Shown in pieces: positions 9,120 through 18,494 of a stretch of 64,000 nucleotides of DNA. The position numbers were made by a program, and so were the translations under genes. The DNA is from Polaromonas sp. OV174 (lineage in GTDB: Bacteria > Pseudomonadota > Gammaproteobacteria > Burkholderiales > Burkholderiaceae_C). The first letter of the stretch is position 1. Every line of letters begins with the position of its first letter. The notes beneath the pieces were generated by a model. The model was not told the origin of the DNA, ran no database searches, and worked only from the letters and a program-made list of their open reading frames with translations. The stretch lies in assembly GCF_900112285.1 (NCBI RefSeq), contig NZ_FOKZ01000003.1, positions 1 through 64,000 on the forward strand, in the 5' to 3' direction.

Positions 9120-10622
9120 ATGAGCACCCTCATGGACACCACCGTTCCCGCCAAAGCTTCCCCCATTTCGCTGCTGAAGGACCCCAGCCTGCTCAAAACC
9201 GACGCCTTGATCAACGGCCAATGGGTCGCCGGCAACACCCGGTTTGACGTGAACGACCCCGCCACCGGTCGCAAACTGGCCGATGTCGCCAACCTCGGCC
9301 CAGCCGATGCCGAGCAGGCCATCGCCGCCGCCAACGCCGCCTGGCCGGCCTGGCGCAGCAAGACCGGCAAGGAGCGCCACGCCATCCTGCTCAAGTGGTA
9401 CCAGTTGCTGATGGCCAACGTCGAGGACTTGGGGACCATCATGACCGCCGAGCAGGGCAAGCCCTTTGCCGAGGCCAAGGGCGAAGTCGCCTACGGCGCC
9501 AGCTTTGTCGAGTGGTTTGCCGAAGAAGCCAAGCGCGTCAATGGCGAAACGCTGCCGCAGTTTGACAACAACCGCCGCCTGATGGTGATCAAGCAGCCGA
9601 TCGGCGTGTGCGCCGCCATCACCCCCTGGAATTTCCCGCTGGCCATGATCACCCGCAAGGTGGCGCCGGCCTTGGCCGCCGGCTGCCCGGTGGTGATCAA
9701 ACCGGCTGAACTGACGCCGCTGACGGCCTTGGCTGCCGCTGAACTGGCGGTGCGCGCCGGCATTCCCGCCGGTGTGCTCAATGTGCTGACGGCCGACAGC
9801 AGCAACTCGATTGCCGTCGGCAAGGTATTCTGCGCCAGCGACGTGGTGCGCCACATCAGCTTTACCGGCTCCACCGAGGTCGGCCGCATCCTGATGGCGC
9901 AAAGCGCGCCTTCGGTGAAAAAACTCGCGCTTGAGCTGGGCGGCAACGCGCCCTTCATCGTGTTTGACGATGCCGACATCGATTCCGCCGTGGAAGGCGC
10001 CATGGCCAGCAAATACCGCAACGCCGGCCAGACCTGCGTCTGCGCCAACCGCATTTATGTGCAGGACGGCGTCTACGACCAGTTTGTCGAAAAATTCGCC
10101 GCCAAGGTCAAGCTACTCAAGGTCGGCAACGGCTTTGAAGACGGCGTGGCACAAGGCCCCTTGATAGAAGACGCCGCGGTTGAAAAAGTGCAGCGCCACG
10201 TGGATGACGCACTCGCCAAAGGCGGCAAGCTGCTGGCCGGCGGCCACCACATCAAAGGCCAGTTTTTTGAGCCCACGGTGGTGGCCGAAGCCACCGCCGA
10301 CATGTTGTGCGCCCGGGAGGAAACCTTCGGGCCCTTTGCGCCGGTGTTCCGTTTCAAGCATGAGCAGGAAGCGATAGACGCGGCCAACAACACCGAGTTT
10401 GGCCTGGCCAGCTATTTCTACAGCCGCGACATCGGCCGCATCTACCGCGTGGCCGAAGCGCTGGAATACGGCATGGTCGGCATCAACGCCGGAGTGATCG
10501 CCACCGAGCATGTGCCTTTCGGCGGCGTCAAGCAGTCGGGCCTGGGCCGCGAAGGTTCACGCCACGGCATGGAGGAGTATGTTGAAATGAAATACCTCTG
10601 CCTGGGCGATATCCAGAAGTGA
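9120..10622 (+). CDS. NAD(P)-dependent aldehyde dehydrogenase, likely 2-oxoglutarate semialdehyde dehydrogenase
   Basis: 500 residues, full-length aldehyde dehydrogenase superfamily. Conserved Asn171 (TPWNFP), general base Glu272 (LELGGN) and nucleophile Cys306 (GQTCVCAN) are all present. By sequence style it belongs to the succinate-semialdehyde dehydrogenase (GabD-like) branch, which also contains 2-oxoglutarate semialdehyde dehydrogenases. Directly downstream of the hydroxyproline genes, it would make the final step to 2-oxoglutarate. A role on succinate semialdehyde cannot be ruled out. ATG at 9120 taken; ATG 9132 is also possible. Confidence 0.87.
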   Translation: MSTLMDTTVPAKASPISLLKDPSLLKTDALINGQWVAGNTRFDVNDPATGRKLADVANLGPADAEQAIAAANAAWPAWRSKTGKERHAILLKWYQLLMANVEDLGTIMTAEQGKPFAEAKGEVAYGASFVEWFAEEAKRVNGETLPQFDNNRRLMVIKQPIGVCAAITPWNFPLAMITRKVAPALAAGCPVVIKPAELTPLTALAAAELAVRAGIPAGVLNVLTADSSNSIAVGKVFCASDVVRHISFTGSTEVGRILMAQSAPSVKKLALELGGNAPFIVFDDADIDSAVEGAMASKYRNAGQTCVCANRIYVQDGVYDQFVEKFAAKVKLLKVGNGFEDGVAQGPLIEDAAVEKVQRHVDDALAKGGKLLAGGHHIKGQFFEPTVVAEATADMLCAREETFGPFAPVFRFKHEQEAIDAANNTEFGLASYFYSRDIGRIYRVAEALEYGMVGINAGVIATEHVPFGGVKQSGLGREGSRHGMEEYVEMKYLCLGDIQK

Positions 10623-10659
10623 TCTGACTCCTCATCTGGCGGCAAGATGTGTTGCTCAC

Positions 10660-10857
10660 TCGGACGACGAAATGAGTTCGGCGCCGAGCAGCACGCAGCG
10701 GAGCATGCGATCGATCTGAAGGCCCTGCACGCCAAAATCGGCCAACTGGCATTGGGATTTTTTGGGAGGCGTGCTCTTCACCGCCGGCATGCTGAGCACA
10801 AGGCGATGATTGATAGAAGCCATGATCTATCGATTAAGCTGCAGGCCGAACTGATGT
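10660..10857 (+). mobile_element. IS3-family transposase relic (OrfA end and OrfB start)
   Basis: The frame encodes ALHAKIGQLAL, the typical C-terminal part of IS3-family OrfA. After a small indel near 10752-10760 the original frame resumes as FLGGVLFTAGMLSTRR and ends at a TGA that overlaps the OrfB-like start MIDRSHDLSIKLQAEL. OrfB breaks off after about 20 residues. Plainly non-functional: frame-shifted, truncated and lacking ends. Confidence 0.75.
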
Positions 10858-11011
10858 CCGTACTGAAATCAGCCTGCACTGCTTGGCCTACAACATGCGC
10901 CGAGTCATGAGCATCCTGGGGATTACAGTGTTGATCAACACGATGCGATTGATGGGGGCAGATTTTTTGCGTTTTCACACAGGCTCAGTCTCTTGCAGTC
11001 AGTCGCCGTAA
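10858..11011 (+). mobile_element. Transposase C-terminal relic (IS1182-like)
   Basis: From about 10865 a frame encodes SLHCLAYNMRRVMSILGI, the pattern seen at the C-terminus of IS1182/IS4-type transposases, and runs to a TAA at 11009-11011. It is fused directly to the IS3 relic, suggesting one element landed in the other or a deletion joined them. No terminal inverted repeats were found. Confidence 0.65.
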
Positions 11012-11153
11012 CCTCCCCTTCATAGACAGGATTACAGCGATTTCGGACCTAGACGCAAGGCCACTGCTGCTGCATCCGGCCATGAAGCGACTGTTGCGAA
11101 CGTCCGCAATGGTGCCCCCTAGATAGCAGGAATCACAACTCCGCCCACGATGC

Positions 11154-12392
11154 CTAGTGCACCGCATGTACGCGCAGCCACAAGTATCCCGCCGCGATGG
11201 TAAGCGTGAACAGCGTCACCGGGACGCCTATCTTGGCGTGCCGGCGCCAGTCTATGTGTACGCCGCGACGTGCAGCAGCATCGACGACGATGATGTTGGA
11301 GATGCTGCCGACGATGAACAGGTTGCCAGCCAAGGTACTGACCAACGCGAGCAAGGGCCCGGCCAGTGCATGCGTAGCGACTGGCAACAAGAGCATCACT
11401 GCGGGGACATTTGAGACGATGTTCGACAAAAGGAAGGTCGCGCCGAACAGCGGCGCAGGTTGATCCAGGGGCAGCCCCGCAGCAGCTAGCCCGGCCACCG
11501 CCTGGGCGGGCAGCCCTGACTTTTGCAGCGCGCCGTTGACGACAAACAGGCCAATGAAGAGGATCAGCAATTCCCAGTCGATGAGGCTTAGCATCTTGCT
11601 CGAATGCAGCTTGCGGCTCATCAGCAGCACCCCCGCACCGGTCAGCGCGACCACTTCGCGTGGCCAGGAGGTAAAGAGAAACGACAGCAGAATCAGCAGT
11701 GCTACCGCCAGTCCTTTGCCCGTCTGCCACCGGTCTAGAGCCTCAGACTCCTGGCGGCGTTCCGCCACTTGCACGTCGTCCCCCGACCAGCTCCAACGGC
11801 CCCGCGTGTGAGCCACGATCAAGCCCCACGTCACGATAAGACCGACGAGAACCGGAATCGCCGCTTCGGCAGCATAGCCGGCGAAGGACAGACGAAGCGT
11901 CTGGCCGATCAACATGTTTTGCGGATTGCCGATCAGCGTCGCGGCCGACCCGATGTTGGCAGAGCACGCAAGGGCCAACAGATAGGGCACCGGATTAAGT
12001 CGCCGCTGGCGACAAGCGTCGATCAGCACCGGCGTAACGGCAAGGCAGACGATGTCGTTGCTGAACACGGCCGACAACCCGGCGACCGCAAAAATCATGG
12101 CACCGAGCAGCAGCGGCGGCGCTAAGGGAAAGGAAGCAAGCTTGCGCGTGACCCAGTCGTAAAAGCCGCCAAGGCGCATCTGCGCGGACACTACCATGAA
12201 GGCGAACAGCAGGATGAGTGTCGGCAGGTGGACGGCTTGCGCCGCCTCATCGACACTGAGCGCCTCGCTCCCGATGACCGCGATAGCACCCAACAGCGCG
12301 ATACCTGTGCGGTCCAACTGAAGAAATGGCAGCCCGCCAAGAATCATGCCGAGGTAGACCAGGCCGAAAATCGTGAGGACCGTTGATGTCAT
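11154..12392 (-). CDS. SLC13/ion-transporter superfamily permease
   Basis: 412 residues, almost entirely hydrophobic with about 10-11 membrane segments. Two inverted halves carry the superfamily hairpin motifs: GLSAVFSNDIVCLAVTP and GSAATLIGNPQNMLIG in the first, FLLSNIVSNVPAVMLLLP and IVGSISNIIVVDAAAR in the second. This is the CitT/ArsB/NhaD-type ion transporter fold; substrate (dicarboxylate, citrate, arsenite or sodium/proton) cannot be told from sequence. It stands alone, convergent with the hydroxyproline cluster and next to IS relics, so it may be an acquired gene. Confidence 0.82.
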   Translation of the reverse strand: MTSTVLTIFGLVYLGMILGGLPFLQLDRTGIALLGAIAVIGSEALSVDEAAQAVHLPTLILLFAFMVVSAQMRLGGFYDWVTRKLASFPLAPPLLLGAMIFAVAGLSAVFSNDIVCLAVTPVLIDACRQRRLNPVPYLLALACSANIGSAATLIGNPQNMLIGQTLRLSFAGYAAEAAIPVLVGLIVTWGLIVAHTRGRWSWSGDDVQVAERRQESEALDRWQTGKGLAVALLILLSFLFTSWPREVVALTGAGVLLMSRKLHSSKMLSLIDWELLILFIGLFVVNGALQKSGLPAQAVAGLAAAGLPLDQPAPLFGATFLLSNIVSNVPAVMLLLPVATHALAGPLLALVSTLAGNLFIVGSISNIIVVDAAARRGVHIDWRRHAKIGVPVTLFTLTIAAGYLWLRVHAVH

Positions 12393-12698
12393 GCCACCAT
12401 TGTCTGGGAAAACCTAGGCGTTATCCGTATCAGCGTCCGCGACAACATTGCACAGAATGCTCGCAGCACCTTCAGAGTATGCGAAAGCGCCATTGAGTTT
12501 CTGGTCACTGGTAACGCTAACGGCTGCTTTGGGCAGGTCAACTGTCGCCGCTGAATACCTTCAATTGGTCGAAATGCGTCGTTTACCAGAATTGGCTGAA
12601 GGTCCGCAACCAGTCTTAAACAGCCCGCCAACCACGAATGCCAAGCGGACATGACCCAGCACCGGCAAAGCTCTTCCCTCACGCACGATAATTAAGCC
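12393..12698. other. Intergenic region, divergent promoters only
   Basis: 306 bases between the divergently transcribed permease and gloA genes. Short open frames exist on both strands but none has a credible start, ribosome binding site or family resemblance. Likely carries the promoters of both flanking genes; no strong consensus boxes stand out. Confidence 0.5.
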
Positions 12699-13109
12699 AT
12701 GCGATTCCTACACACCATGCTGCGCGTTGGCAATCTCCAGCGCTCCATCGACTTCTATACCAAGGTGCTGGGCATGCAACTGCTGCGCACCTCGGAAAAC
12801 CCCGAGTACAAGTACAGCCTGGCCTTTGTCGGCTACGAGGGCAATCCGGCGCAGGCCGAGATCGAGCTGACCTATAACTGGGGCACGGAAAGCTATGAAC
12901 TCGGCACCGCCTATGGTCACATCGCGCTGGGCGTACCCGATGCCTATGCGGCCGGCGAAAAGATCAAGGCGGCCGGCGGCAACATCACGCGTGAAGCCGG
13001 CCCGGTCAAAGGCGGCAGCACGGTGATTGCTTTTGTGACCGATCCCGATGGCTACAAGATTGAATTGATACAGCGCGCCGAAGGCGCTGCTGGCGGCGGC
13101 CTGCGCTAG
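12699..13109 (+). CDS. gloA: Lactoylglutathione lyase (glyoxalase I)
   Basis: 136 residues of the vicinal-oxygen-chelate fold. The four metal ligands are present at their classical positions: His5, Glu56, His74 and Glu122. The enzyme isomerises the glutathione hemithioacetal of methylglyoxal to S-lactoylglutathione, protecting the cytoplasm from a by-product of sugar metabolism. The length is that of the short, Ni/Co-dependent bacterial class. Convergent with eda, with a shared terminator between them. Confidence 0.95.
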   Translation: MRFLHTMLRVGNLQRSIDFYTKVLGMQLLRTSENPEYKYSLAFVGYEGNPAQAEIELTYNWGTESYELGTAYGHIALGVPDAYAAGEKIKAAGGNITREAGPVKGGSTVIAFVTDPDGYKIELIQRAEGAAGGGLR

Positions 13110-13130
13110 CCGACCGCGGGCGCTCAAACA

Positions 13131-13147
13131 GCTATCATTTCAATAGC
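13131..13147 (+). repeat. 17-bp palindromic repeat copy (GCTA-N9-TAGC family)
   Basis: GCTATCATTTCAATAGC, embedded in CAGCTAT-N7-ATAGCTG (13129-13149). It is followed by the family's second part, with TGCGCC at 13151-13156 and AAGGCTGATTT at 13174-13184. Lies between the convergent gloA and eda genes. Confidence 0.8.
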
Positions 13148-13175
13148 TGTCTGCGCCCTACCCATATACGCTAAA

Positions 13176-13200
13176 GGCTGATTTCGCTTAAAAATCAGCC
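13176..13200. terminator. Putative two-way terminator between gloA and eda
   Basis: Perfect 9-bp stem GGCTGATTT / AAATCAGCC with a 7-base loop, between two convergent genes. A/T-rich flanks are present on both sides. It overlaps the tail of the dispersed repeat, so the repeat may serve as the terminator. Confidence 0.55.
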
Positions 13201-13220
13201 GATTTCAAAAAAATACCGGC

Positions 13221-13883
13221 TCAGACCGCCCGGCGCTGCAGCTGGCAGGCCTGCTGGGCCAGTGCCGTCACCTGGGCCCAGTCGCCACGCGCTACGGCAT
13301 CCGCCGGCGTGAGCCAGGAGCCGCCCACGCAAACCACATTGGACAGGCTCAGGAATTCCGCCGCATTGGCCATGGAGACGCCGCCGGTAGGACAAAAGCG
13401 CACATCGCCAAAGGGCCCGCCCCAGGCCTTGAGCATGGCCGGGCCGCCGGCCTGCATGGCGGGGAAAAACTTCAGTTCGCTCAAACCGTCTTCTTGAGCC
13501 ATCAGGATTTCGCTGCCGGTGGCCACGCCGGGCAGCAGTGGCAGACCGGCATCGCGGCAGGCTTGGCCCAACGCGTGGGTGTAGCCCGGACTGACGGCAA
13601 AGCGGGCGCCGGCCATGGCGCAGGCCTGGGCATCGGCGGCGCTGCGCACCGTGCCGGCACCGACCACCGCCTCGGGCACCTCGCGCGCAATCGCCTCTAT
13701 GCAGGCCAGCGCCTGCGGTGTGCGCAAGGTGACTTCCAGCATGCGTATGCCGCCCGCCACCAGCGCGCGCGCCAGCGACACGGCCTGGCCGATCTCGCTC
13801 AGCACGATCACGGGAATCACGGGGGCATCCCGCATCACTTGCAAGGCGGTCAGTTTTCCGCTGAGGTCCAGGTTTACATCCAC
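13221..13883 (-). CDS. eda: KDPG/KHG aldolase (Entner-Doudoroff pathway)
   Basis: Cleaves 2-keto-3-deoxy-6-phosphogluconate to pyruvate and glyceraldehyde 3-phosphate. 220 residues from a GTG start at 13883, chosen because GAAGGAG lies 7 bases upstream and the preceding edd stop codon lies inside its first codons. Schiff-base lysine Lys138 (ELKFFPA) and catalytic Glu50 (LEVTLRT) are present. The 10-base overlap with edd shows that the two are translationally coupled. Confidence 0.94.
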   Translation of the reverse strand: MDVNLDLSGKLTALQVMRDAPVIPVIVLSEIGQAVSLARALVAGGIRMLEVTLRTPQALACIEAIAREVPEAVVGAGTVRSAADAQACAMAGARFAVSPGYTHALGQACRDAGLPLLPGVATGSEILMAQEDGLSELKFFPAMQAGGPAMLKAWGGPFGDVRFCPTGGVSMANAAEFLSLSNVVCVGGSWLTPADAVARGDWAQVTALAQQACQLQRRAV

Positions 13884-15715
13884 GATAAAGCTCCTTCTTC
13901 GGCCGTCAGTGCGCGCTCGCGCATGCCGGCAAACAATCCACGACCCATGCCCACGCCATTGCTCAGACGCAAGTCTTGCGGCATGGACGCCAATTGTCGC
14001 GCAGCCCATTCGGCTGGCGCGACCAAAACATTCAAATCACCCGTCACGGCATCGAGACGAACCAGATCACCATCGCGCACCTTGGCCAGCGGCCCGCCGG
14101 CGACGGCTTCTGGCGACACATGGATGGCTGCCGGCACCTTGCCCGAGGCACCGCTCATGCGGCCATCGGTAACCAGCGCCACCTTGTAGCCCTTGCCCTG
14201 CAGCACCGCCAGCGGCGGCGTCAGCTTGTGCAGCTCCGGCATGCCATTGGCCTGCGGGCCTTGCCAGCGCACCACGCACACCAGGCCCTTGGCGGCGCTG
14301 TGCTGGCACAGTTGCTCCAGCTCGCCGGCATTGAAGGCCTGCAGCAAAGCCTCTTGCGAATCAAAGACACGGGCCGGGGCCTCTATCACATGACGGTCAT
14401 CGGGCACGGCCGACACCTTGATCACGCTGCGGCCCAGGTTGCCCTGCAGCAGCTTGAGCCCGCCGGTGAGGCTGAAGGGCCTGGCGGCGGGCCGGACTAT
14501 GGTTTCGTCCTTCGAATCACCAGCGTCGTGCCAGGCCAGCGAAGCGCCAGCCAGGGCCGGCTCACGCGTGAATTCGCGAATGCCGCCTTCGCGCACCGTC
14601 AGCACGTCTTCGTGCATGAAGCCGGCGTCCAGCAGTTCGCGTATCACCAGCCCGGTGCCGCCCGCGGCCTGGAACTGGTTCACGTCGGCGCTGCCATTGG
14701 GATAGACATGCGTCAGCGTAGGCACGACTTCGGACAAGTCAGAAAAATCATTCCAGTCAATCACGATACCGGCCGAATGCGCCACCGCCACCCAATGAAT
14801 CAGGTGGTTGGTCGAGCCGCCCGTGGCCAGCAAGGCCACCATGGCGTTGACAATCGCCCGCTCGTCGACGATCTGGCCTATGGGCGCAAAACGCCGCGAC
14901 TTGATGATGCCCAGGGCTGTACGCGCCGCTTCGCGCGTCAGCTCGTCGCGCAGCGCGCCGCCGGGCGCCACAAAGGCGGTGCCGGGCACATGCAGGCCCA
15001 TGGCTTCAAGCAGCATCTGGTTGCTGTTGGCCGTGCCGTAAAAAGTGCAGGTGCCGGGGCTGTGATAAGACTTGAGCTCGGCCTCCAGCAAGCCTGCGCG
15101 CCCGACCAGACCCTGGGCGGCGAGCTCGCGCACATGGGCTTTTTCCTTGTTGGCCATGCCTGAGGGCATGGGCCCGGCCGGCACAAACACCGTGGGCAAA
15201 TGACCAAACTGCAGCGCGCCTATCAGCAGGCCGGGCACGATCTTGTCGCACACGCCCAGCATCAGCGCGGCATCAAACATGTCATGCGACAAGGCCACCG
15301 CCGTAGCCATGGCGATCACATCGCGGCTGAAGAGGCTCAACTCCATGCCGCTGGTGCCCTGGGTCACGCCATCGCACATGGCAGGCACGCCGCCAGCCAC
15401 TTGCGCCGTGGCACCCAGCTTGCGCGCTTCGTCCTTGATCAGTGCGGGATAGCCTTGCAGCGGCGTGTGCGCCGACAGCATGTCGTTATAGGCGGTGACG
15501 ATGCCGATATTGGGCGCACGCTCGGTCACCACCTTGAAACGGTCGTCCAGCGGCATGCCGGCCACGGCATGGGCCAGGTTGGCGCAGCCCATGCGATCCA
15601 TGCTGGGCGGGCGCGTGACCGCCGCCTGCAACTGCGCCAGGTAGGCGCTGCGTGTGGCGCGGCTGCGTTCTGCGATGCGCGCAGTGATATCTGAGATTGC
15701 GGAATGAAGAGCCAT
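13874..15715 (-). CDS. edd: 6-phosphogluconate dehydratase (Entner-Doudoroff pathway)
   Basis: Dehydrates 6-phosphogluconate to KDPG, the substrate of the downstream Eda. 613 residues from the ATG at 15715, which has AAAGGTGG about 7 bases upstream; this matches the ~600-residue IlvD/Edd family, so longer in-frame extensions are rejected. Cysteines for the Fe-S cluster are seen in [10 protein letters not shown] and [11 protein letters not shown] HexR-like box and further repeats lie just upstream. No zwf, pgl or hexR gene is in the window. Confidence 0.95.
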   Translation of the reverse strand: MALHSAISDITARIAERSRATRSAYLAQLQAAVTRPPSMDRMGCANLAHAVAGMPLDDRFKVVTERAPNIGIVTAYNDMLSAHTPLQGYPALIKDEARKLGATAQVAGGVPAMCDGVTQGTSGMELSLFSRDVIAMATAVALSHDMFDAALMLGVCDKIVPGLLIGALQFGHLPTVFVPAGPMPSGMANKEKAHVRELAAQGLVGRAGLLEAELKSYHSPGTCTFYGTANSNQMLLEAMGLHVPGTAFVAPGGALRDELTREAARTALGIIKSRRFAPIGQIVDERAIVNAMVALLATGGSTNHLIHWVAVAHSAGIVIDWNDFSDLSEVVPTLTHVYPNGSADVNQFQAAGGTGLVIRELLDAGFMHEDVLTVREGGIREFTREPALAGASLAWHDAGDSKDETIVRPAARPFSLTGGLKLLQGNLGRSVIKVSAVPDDRHVIEAPARVFDSQEALLQAFNAGELEQLCQHSAAKGLVCVVRWQGPQANGMPELHKLTPPLAVLQGKGYKVALVTDGRMSGASGKVPAAIHVSPEAVAGGPLAKVRDGDLVRLDAVTGDLNVLVAPAEWAARQLASMPQDLRLSNGVGMGRGLFAGMRERALTAEEGALSWM

Positions 15716-15745
15716 GCTGTGCCACCTTTTGGTCAGGGATCGATA

Positions 15746-15760
15746 TGTAACTTTATTACA
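15746..15760 (-). promoter_or_regulatory. HexR-like operator upstream of edd
   Basis: TGTAACTTTATTACA, an inverted repeat TGTAA-N5-TTACA, 31 bases before the edd start. It closely matches the known HexR operator pattern (TGTAAT-N3-ATTACA), and HexR represses edd-eda in many proteobacteria through KDPG. The assignment is by pattern and context; the regulator gene is not in the window. Confidence 0.7.
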
Positions 15761-15767
15761 GGCGCTA

Positions 15768-15821
15768 TGGTAACTGGTGAACACTGCATTTAAGCCCCAC
15801 ATGGTTACTTTGCGGTTACCA
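15768..15821. promoter_or_regulatory. GGTAAC/GTTACC repeats upstream of edd
   Basis: TGGTAAC at 15768-15774 is the exact reverse complement of GTTACCA at 15815-15821, and GGTTAC also occurs at 15803-15808. Repeated half-sites upstream of a promoter with a separate HexR-like box suggest a second regulator, or widely spaced sites that could support looping. The binding protein is unknown. Confidence 0.4.
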
Positions 15822-15831
15822 AAACGGGCAC

Positions 15832-15864
15832 AAAAAAACCCGCAGGGCCAGGCCGCTGCGGGTT
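15832..15864 (-). terminator. Intrinsic terminator of the OmpA-family gene
   Basis: 9-bp stem AACCCGCAG / CTGCGGGTT (15837-15864) followed on the minus strand by a run of seven T (15832-15838). It lies 40 bases after the stop of the OmpA-family gene and just upstream of the edd regulatory region. Confidence 0.88.
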
Positions 15865-15903
15865 GCTTCATCGGGGCCAGGCCCCGGCCATGTCTGGCTA
15901 GGC

Positions 15904-16440
15904 TTATTGCAGGCTGATTTCCACGCGCCTGGCTTCGGCATCACTGCCGCCGCCGGTCAGCTGCTCAGGCTTTTTCAGTTCGATCTGTGCTTCGGCCACA
16001 CCCGCGGCCTTCAGCGCATCACGCACGGCCAGTGCACGCTGCTTGGCCAGTTCGGCATTTTTTTCCGCATTGCCGCTGGCATCGTGGAAACCCGAAATCA
16101 GCAACTTGCGACCGGCCTGAGCGCCTTTGACCACGTCGGCCAGGGCTTCGCTGGCGCCGGCGGCCAGATCGGCCTTGCCGGAGGCAAAGTAAAACTTCAC
16201 CACGCCCTGCTCGACCGTGACGCTGGCCGCATCCGAAGCGGCTTGTGCAACGCTAGGCGTGGCCGGCTCAGACGCAGCGGCCAGCGGCGCGGTCACCTGG
16301 GCCGCAGGCGCGGCAGCGCTCTTGCCGGCACGCCCTATATTGACACCAAAAAACAGCACCGCGGCAACCACCAGCGCCACCAGGCCAAACACCAGGAACA
16401 AGGCCACGCGCTGCTGGCTATCATCGTCTTGAGAAACCAT
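15904..16440 (-). CDS. OmpA-family peptidoglycan-associated protein
   Basis: 178 residues. One N-terminal membrane anchor (about residues 12-32), an Ala/Pro-rich linker (about 38-75), then a C-terminal OmpA-like domain with [12 protein letters not shown] and the [16 protein letters not shown] and EARRVEISL signatures that bind diaminopimelate in peptidoglycan. Inner-membrane anchored rather than lipidated. Divergent from the ChaC gene. Probably links the cell envelope to the wall; no specific partner is suggested by neighbours. Confidence 0.85.
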   Translation of the reverse strand: MVSQDDDSQQRVALFLVFGLVALVVAAVLFFGVNIGRAGKSAAAPAAQVTAPLAAASEPATPSVAQAASDAASVTVEQGVVKFYFASGKADLAAGASEALADVVKGAQAGRKLLISGFHDASGNAEKNAELAKQRALAVRDALKAAGVAEAQIELKKPEQLTGGGSDAEARRVEISLQ

Positions 16441-16485
16441 TACCTATCCCCTTTTTAAAATTTGCCGCTATTGTAAAGTGCGCTT

Positions 16486-17073
16486 GTGCAAAACCTAGCC
16501 TATCCACGCCGCGACCCGGCCCCCATGCTCCAGGCCGTCACCCATGAATGGGGCGGCCAGGGCGATCTCTGGGTTTTCGCCTATGCCTCGCTGATCTGGC
16601 GACCTGAATTCGAGTTTGCCGAAGAGCGCTTTGCCACCTTGCATGGCTACCATCGCGCGCTCAAGATGTGGAGCCGCATCAATCGAGGTACGCCCGAATG
16701 CCCTGGCCTGGTGTTCGGCTTGCTGGCCGGCGGCAGTTGCAAGGGCATGGTTTTTCGCATCCCGCAAGTCCAGGTGGCCGCCGCCCTGCCCGCCTTGTGG
16801 GAGCGCGAAATGCCCAACGGCGTCTATGACCCCAAATGGCTGCGTTGCCGCACGGCCCAGGGCGATGTCAAGGCCCTGGCCTTCACGCTGTCAAAGCGCA
16901 GCCCCAGCCACACCGGCGTGCTCAGCGAAGACACCTATCGGCAGATATTTTCAGCCTCCTGCGGGCGTTTTGGCACGACCCGCGACTACGCCCAGCTGAC
17001 CTACGACAAGCTGCGCACGCTGGGCATAGAAGATCAGGCGCTGGGCAAGCTGCTGCAGCTGGTCAGCCGCTAA
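16486..17073 (+). CDS. ChaC-like gamma-glutamylcyclotransferase
   Basis: 195 residues from a GTG start; ATG 16525 is an alternative that removes 13 residues. The ChaC substrate motif is seen as FAYASLIWRP (residues 31-40), and the catalytic glutamate is probably Glu108 (WEREMP). The family cleaves glutathione to 5-oxoproline and Cys-Gly in the cytoplasm. No cation-transport genes lie nearby, so the old ChaC name as a calcium/proton regulator has no support here. Confidence 0.87.
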   Translation: MQNLAYPRRDPAPMLQAVTHEWGGQGDLWVFAYASLIWRPEFEFAEERFATLHGYHRALKMWSRINRGTPECPGLVFGLLAGGSCKGMVFRIPQVQVAAALPALWEREMPNGVYDPKWLRCRTAQGDVKALAFTLSKRSPSHTGVLSEDTYRQIFSASCGRFGTTRDYAQLTYDKLRTLGIEDQALGKLLQLVSR

Positions 17074-17164
17074 CCCGCCAGGTATTCGGCCAAGCCCATT
17101 GCGTGCCTGGGCGACTAAGCCTAGAGTGGTGAGCCCATCACGCACCTTACGGGAGACCTGCATC

Positions 17165-17680
17165 ATGAACATCCGTCTGACTCTGCTGAGCAGCCTGTTG
17201 GCCCTGGCCGCCTGCGCTTCCCCGTCCAGCGGTCCACGCGCCCTCGCCCAGCTTCAGGCCACCACGGGCAACACCACCACCGGCAGCGTGCGCTTCACCC
17301 AGATGGGCCAGGGCGTGATGGTCTCAGGCGAAATCTCCGGGCTCAAGCCCAATGCCGAGCACGGCTTTCATATCCATGAAAAAGGCGATTGCTCCAGTGG
17401 CGACGGCATGAGCGCGGGCGGCCACTTCAACCCCGACGCCAAGCCCCACGGCAATGCCACGGCCATGGCCCACCACGCCGGCGACCTGCGCAGCCTGAAG
17501 GCAGACGCCAACGGCATGGCGAAGTTCAGCTTTGAATCGACCGGCATCGCGATAGGCGGCGGCGCAACCGACATCGTGGGCCGCGGCCTGATTGTTCATC
17601 GCGACCCCGACGACTACACCACCCAGCCCACCGGAAACGCCGGGCCGCGGCTGGCCTGCGCCGTCATTACCCGGGCTTGA
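17165..17680 (+). CDS. sodC: Cu/Zn superoxide dismutase, lipoprotein form
   Basis: 171 residues. Signal peptide ends in the lipobox LAAC with Cys17 as the lipidation site, so the enzyme is probably membrane-tethered in the periplasm. All metal ligands are present: His69, His71, His87, His95, His104, Asp107 and His145; Cys76 and Cys165 can form the structural disulfide. It converts superoxide to peroxide and oxygen. Start at ATG 17165 is fixed by the signal peptide and a GGGAGA upstream. Confidence 0.95.
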   Translation: MNIRLTLLSSLLALAACASPSSGPRALAQLQATTGNTTTGSVRFTQMGQGVMVSGEISGLKPNAEHGFHIHEKGDCSSGDGMSAGGHFNPDAKPHGNATAMAHHAGDLRSLKADANGMAKFSFESTGIAIGGGATDIVGRGLIVHRDPDDYTTQPTGNAGPRLACAVITRA

Positions 17681-17723
17681 GCGCCTAAACCTGCCCCCGC
17701 GAGCGGCGGATGCTGCGGTCGTA

Positions 17724-17740
17724 GCTACCAAATCAATAGC
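17724..17740 (+). repeat. 17-bp palindromic repeat copy
   Basis: GCTACCAAATCAATAGC, the GCTA-N9-TAGC pattern, followed by GCAGCGCAAGCCC at 17752-17764 as the decayed second arm. Lies between sodC and pdxH and may form part of the pdxH leader. Confidence 0.78.
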
Positions 17741-17837
17741 TGCCCATGGCCGCAGCGCAAGCCCAAACCCCTTAAATCACTTAAACATAGGCGTAAAGAG
17801 GCCTGAACGGGGGTTAACCAATGCCTATACTTCAACG

Positions 17838-18488
17838 ATGTCAGAGCACAACTCCTCCATCGCCGATCTGCGTAAAAGCTACGAGCGCGCCGAGCTCAAC
17901 GAAGACGCCTCACACGCCGATCCCCTGCAGCAATTCGACCAGTGGCTGAACGAAGCCATCGCGGCGCAGGTGCCCGAGCCCAATGCCATGACGCTGGCCA
18001 CCGTGGCCAGCAACCTGCGCCCGTCCACCCGCATCGTGCTGATCAAGGGATTCGATGAGCGCGGCATCGTCTGGTACACCAATTACGACAGTCGCAAGGG
18101 CCAGGAGCTGGCCGGCAACCCCTATGCGGCGCTGCAGTTTCACTGGGTCGAGCTGGAGCGCGTGGTGCGCATAGAAGGCGTGGTGGAGAAAGTCTCCGCC
18201 GAAGAAAGCGACGACTACTTCAACAGCCGGCCGCTGGATTCGCGCATAGGCGCCTGGGCCAGCCCGCAAAGCGAAGTGATCACCAGCCGCAGTGTGCTGG
18301 TGGCCAATGCCGCCAAATTTGGCGCCAAGTTTTTACTGCAGCCGCCGCGCCCCGCGCATTGGGGCGGCTACCGCCTCAAACCCGACAACTGGCAGTTCTG
18401 GCAAGGTCGCAAAAGCCGGTTGCATGACCGCCTGCGCTACACCCTGCAGGCCGACGCCGGCTGGCTGCGCGAGCGCCTGGCACCCTAG
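17838..18488 (+). CDS. pdxH: Pyridoxine/pyridoxamine 5'-phosphate oxidase
   Basis: 216 residues, the usual PdxH length, from ATG 17838; an open extension upstream has no support because it runs back through the dispersed repeat and the sodC gene. FMN- and PLP-binding signatures are present ([23 protein letters not shown] and the C-terminal [12 protein letters not shown]). It makes pyridoxal 5'-phosphate, the cofactor of several aminotransferases encoded in this window. Convergent with folK, 7 bases apart. Confidence 0.95.
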   Translation: MSEHNSSIADLRKSYERAELNEDASHADPLQQFDQWLNEAIAAQVPEPNAMTLATVASNLRPSTRIVLIKGFDERGIVWYTNYDSRKGQELAGNPYAALQFHWVELERVVRIEGVVEKVSAEESDDYFNSRPLDSRIGAWASPQSEVITSRSVLVANAAKFGAKFLLQPPRPAHWGGYRLKPDNWQFWQGRKSRLHDRLRYTLQADAGWLRERLAP

Positions 18489-18494
18489 TTAGAG

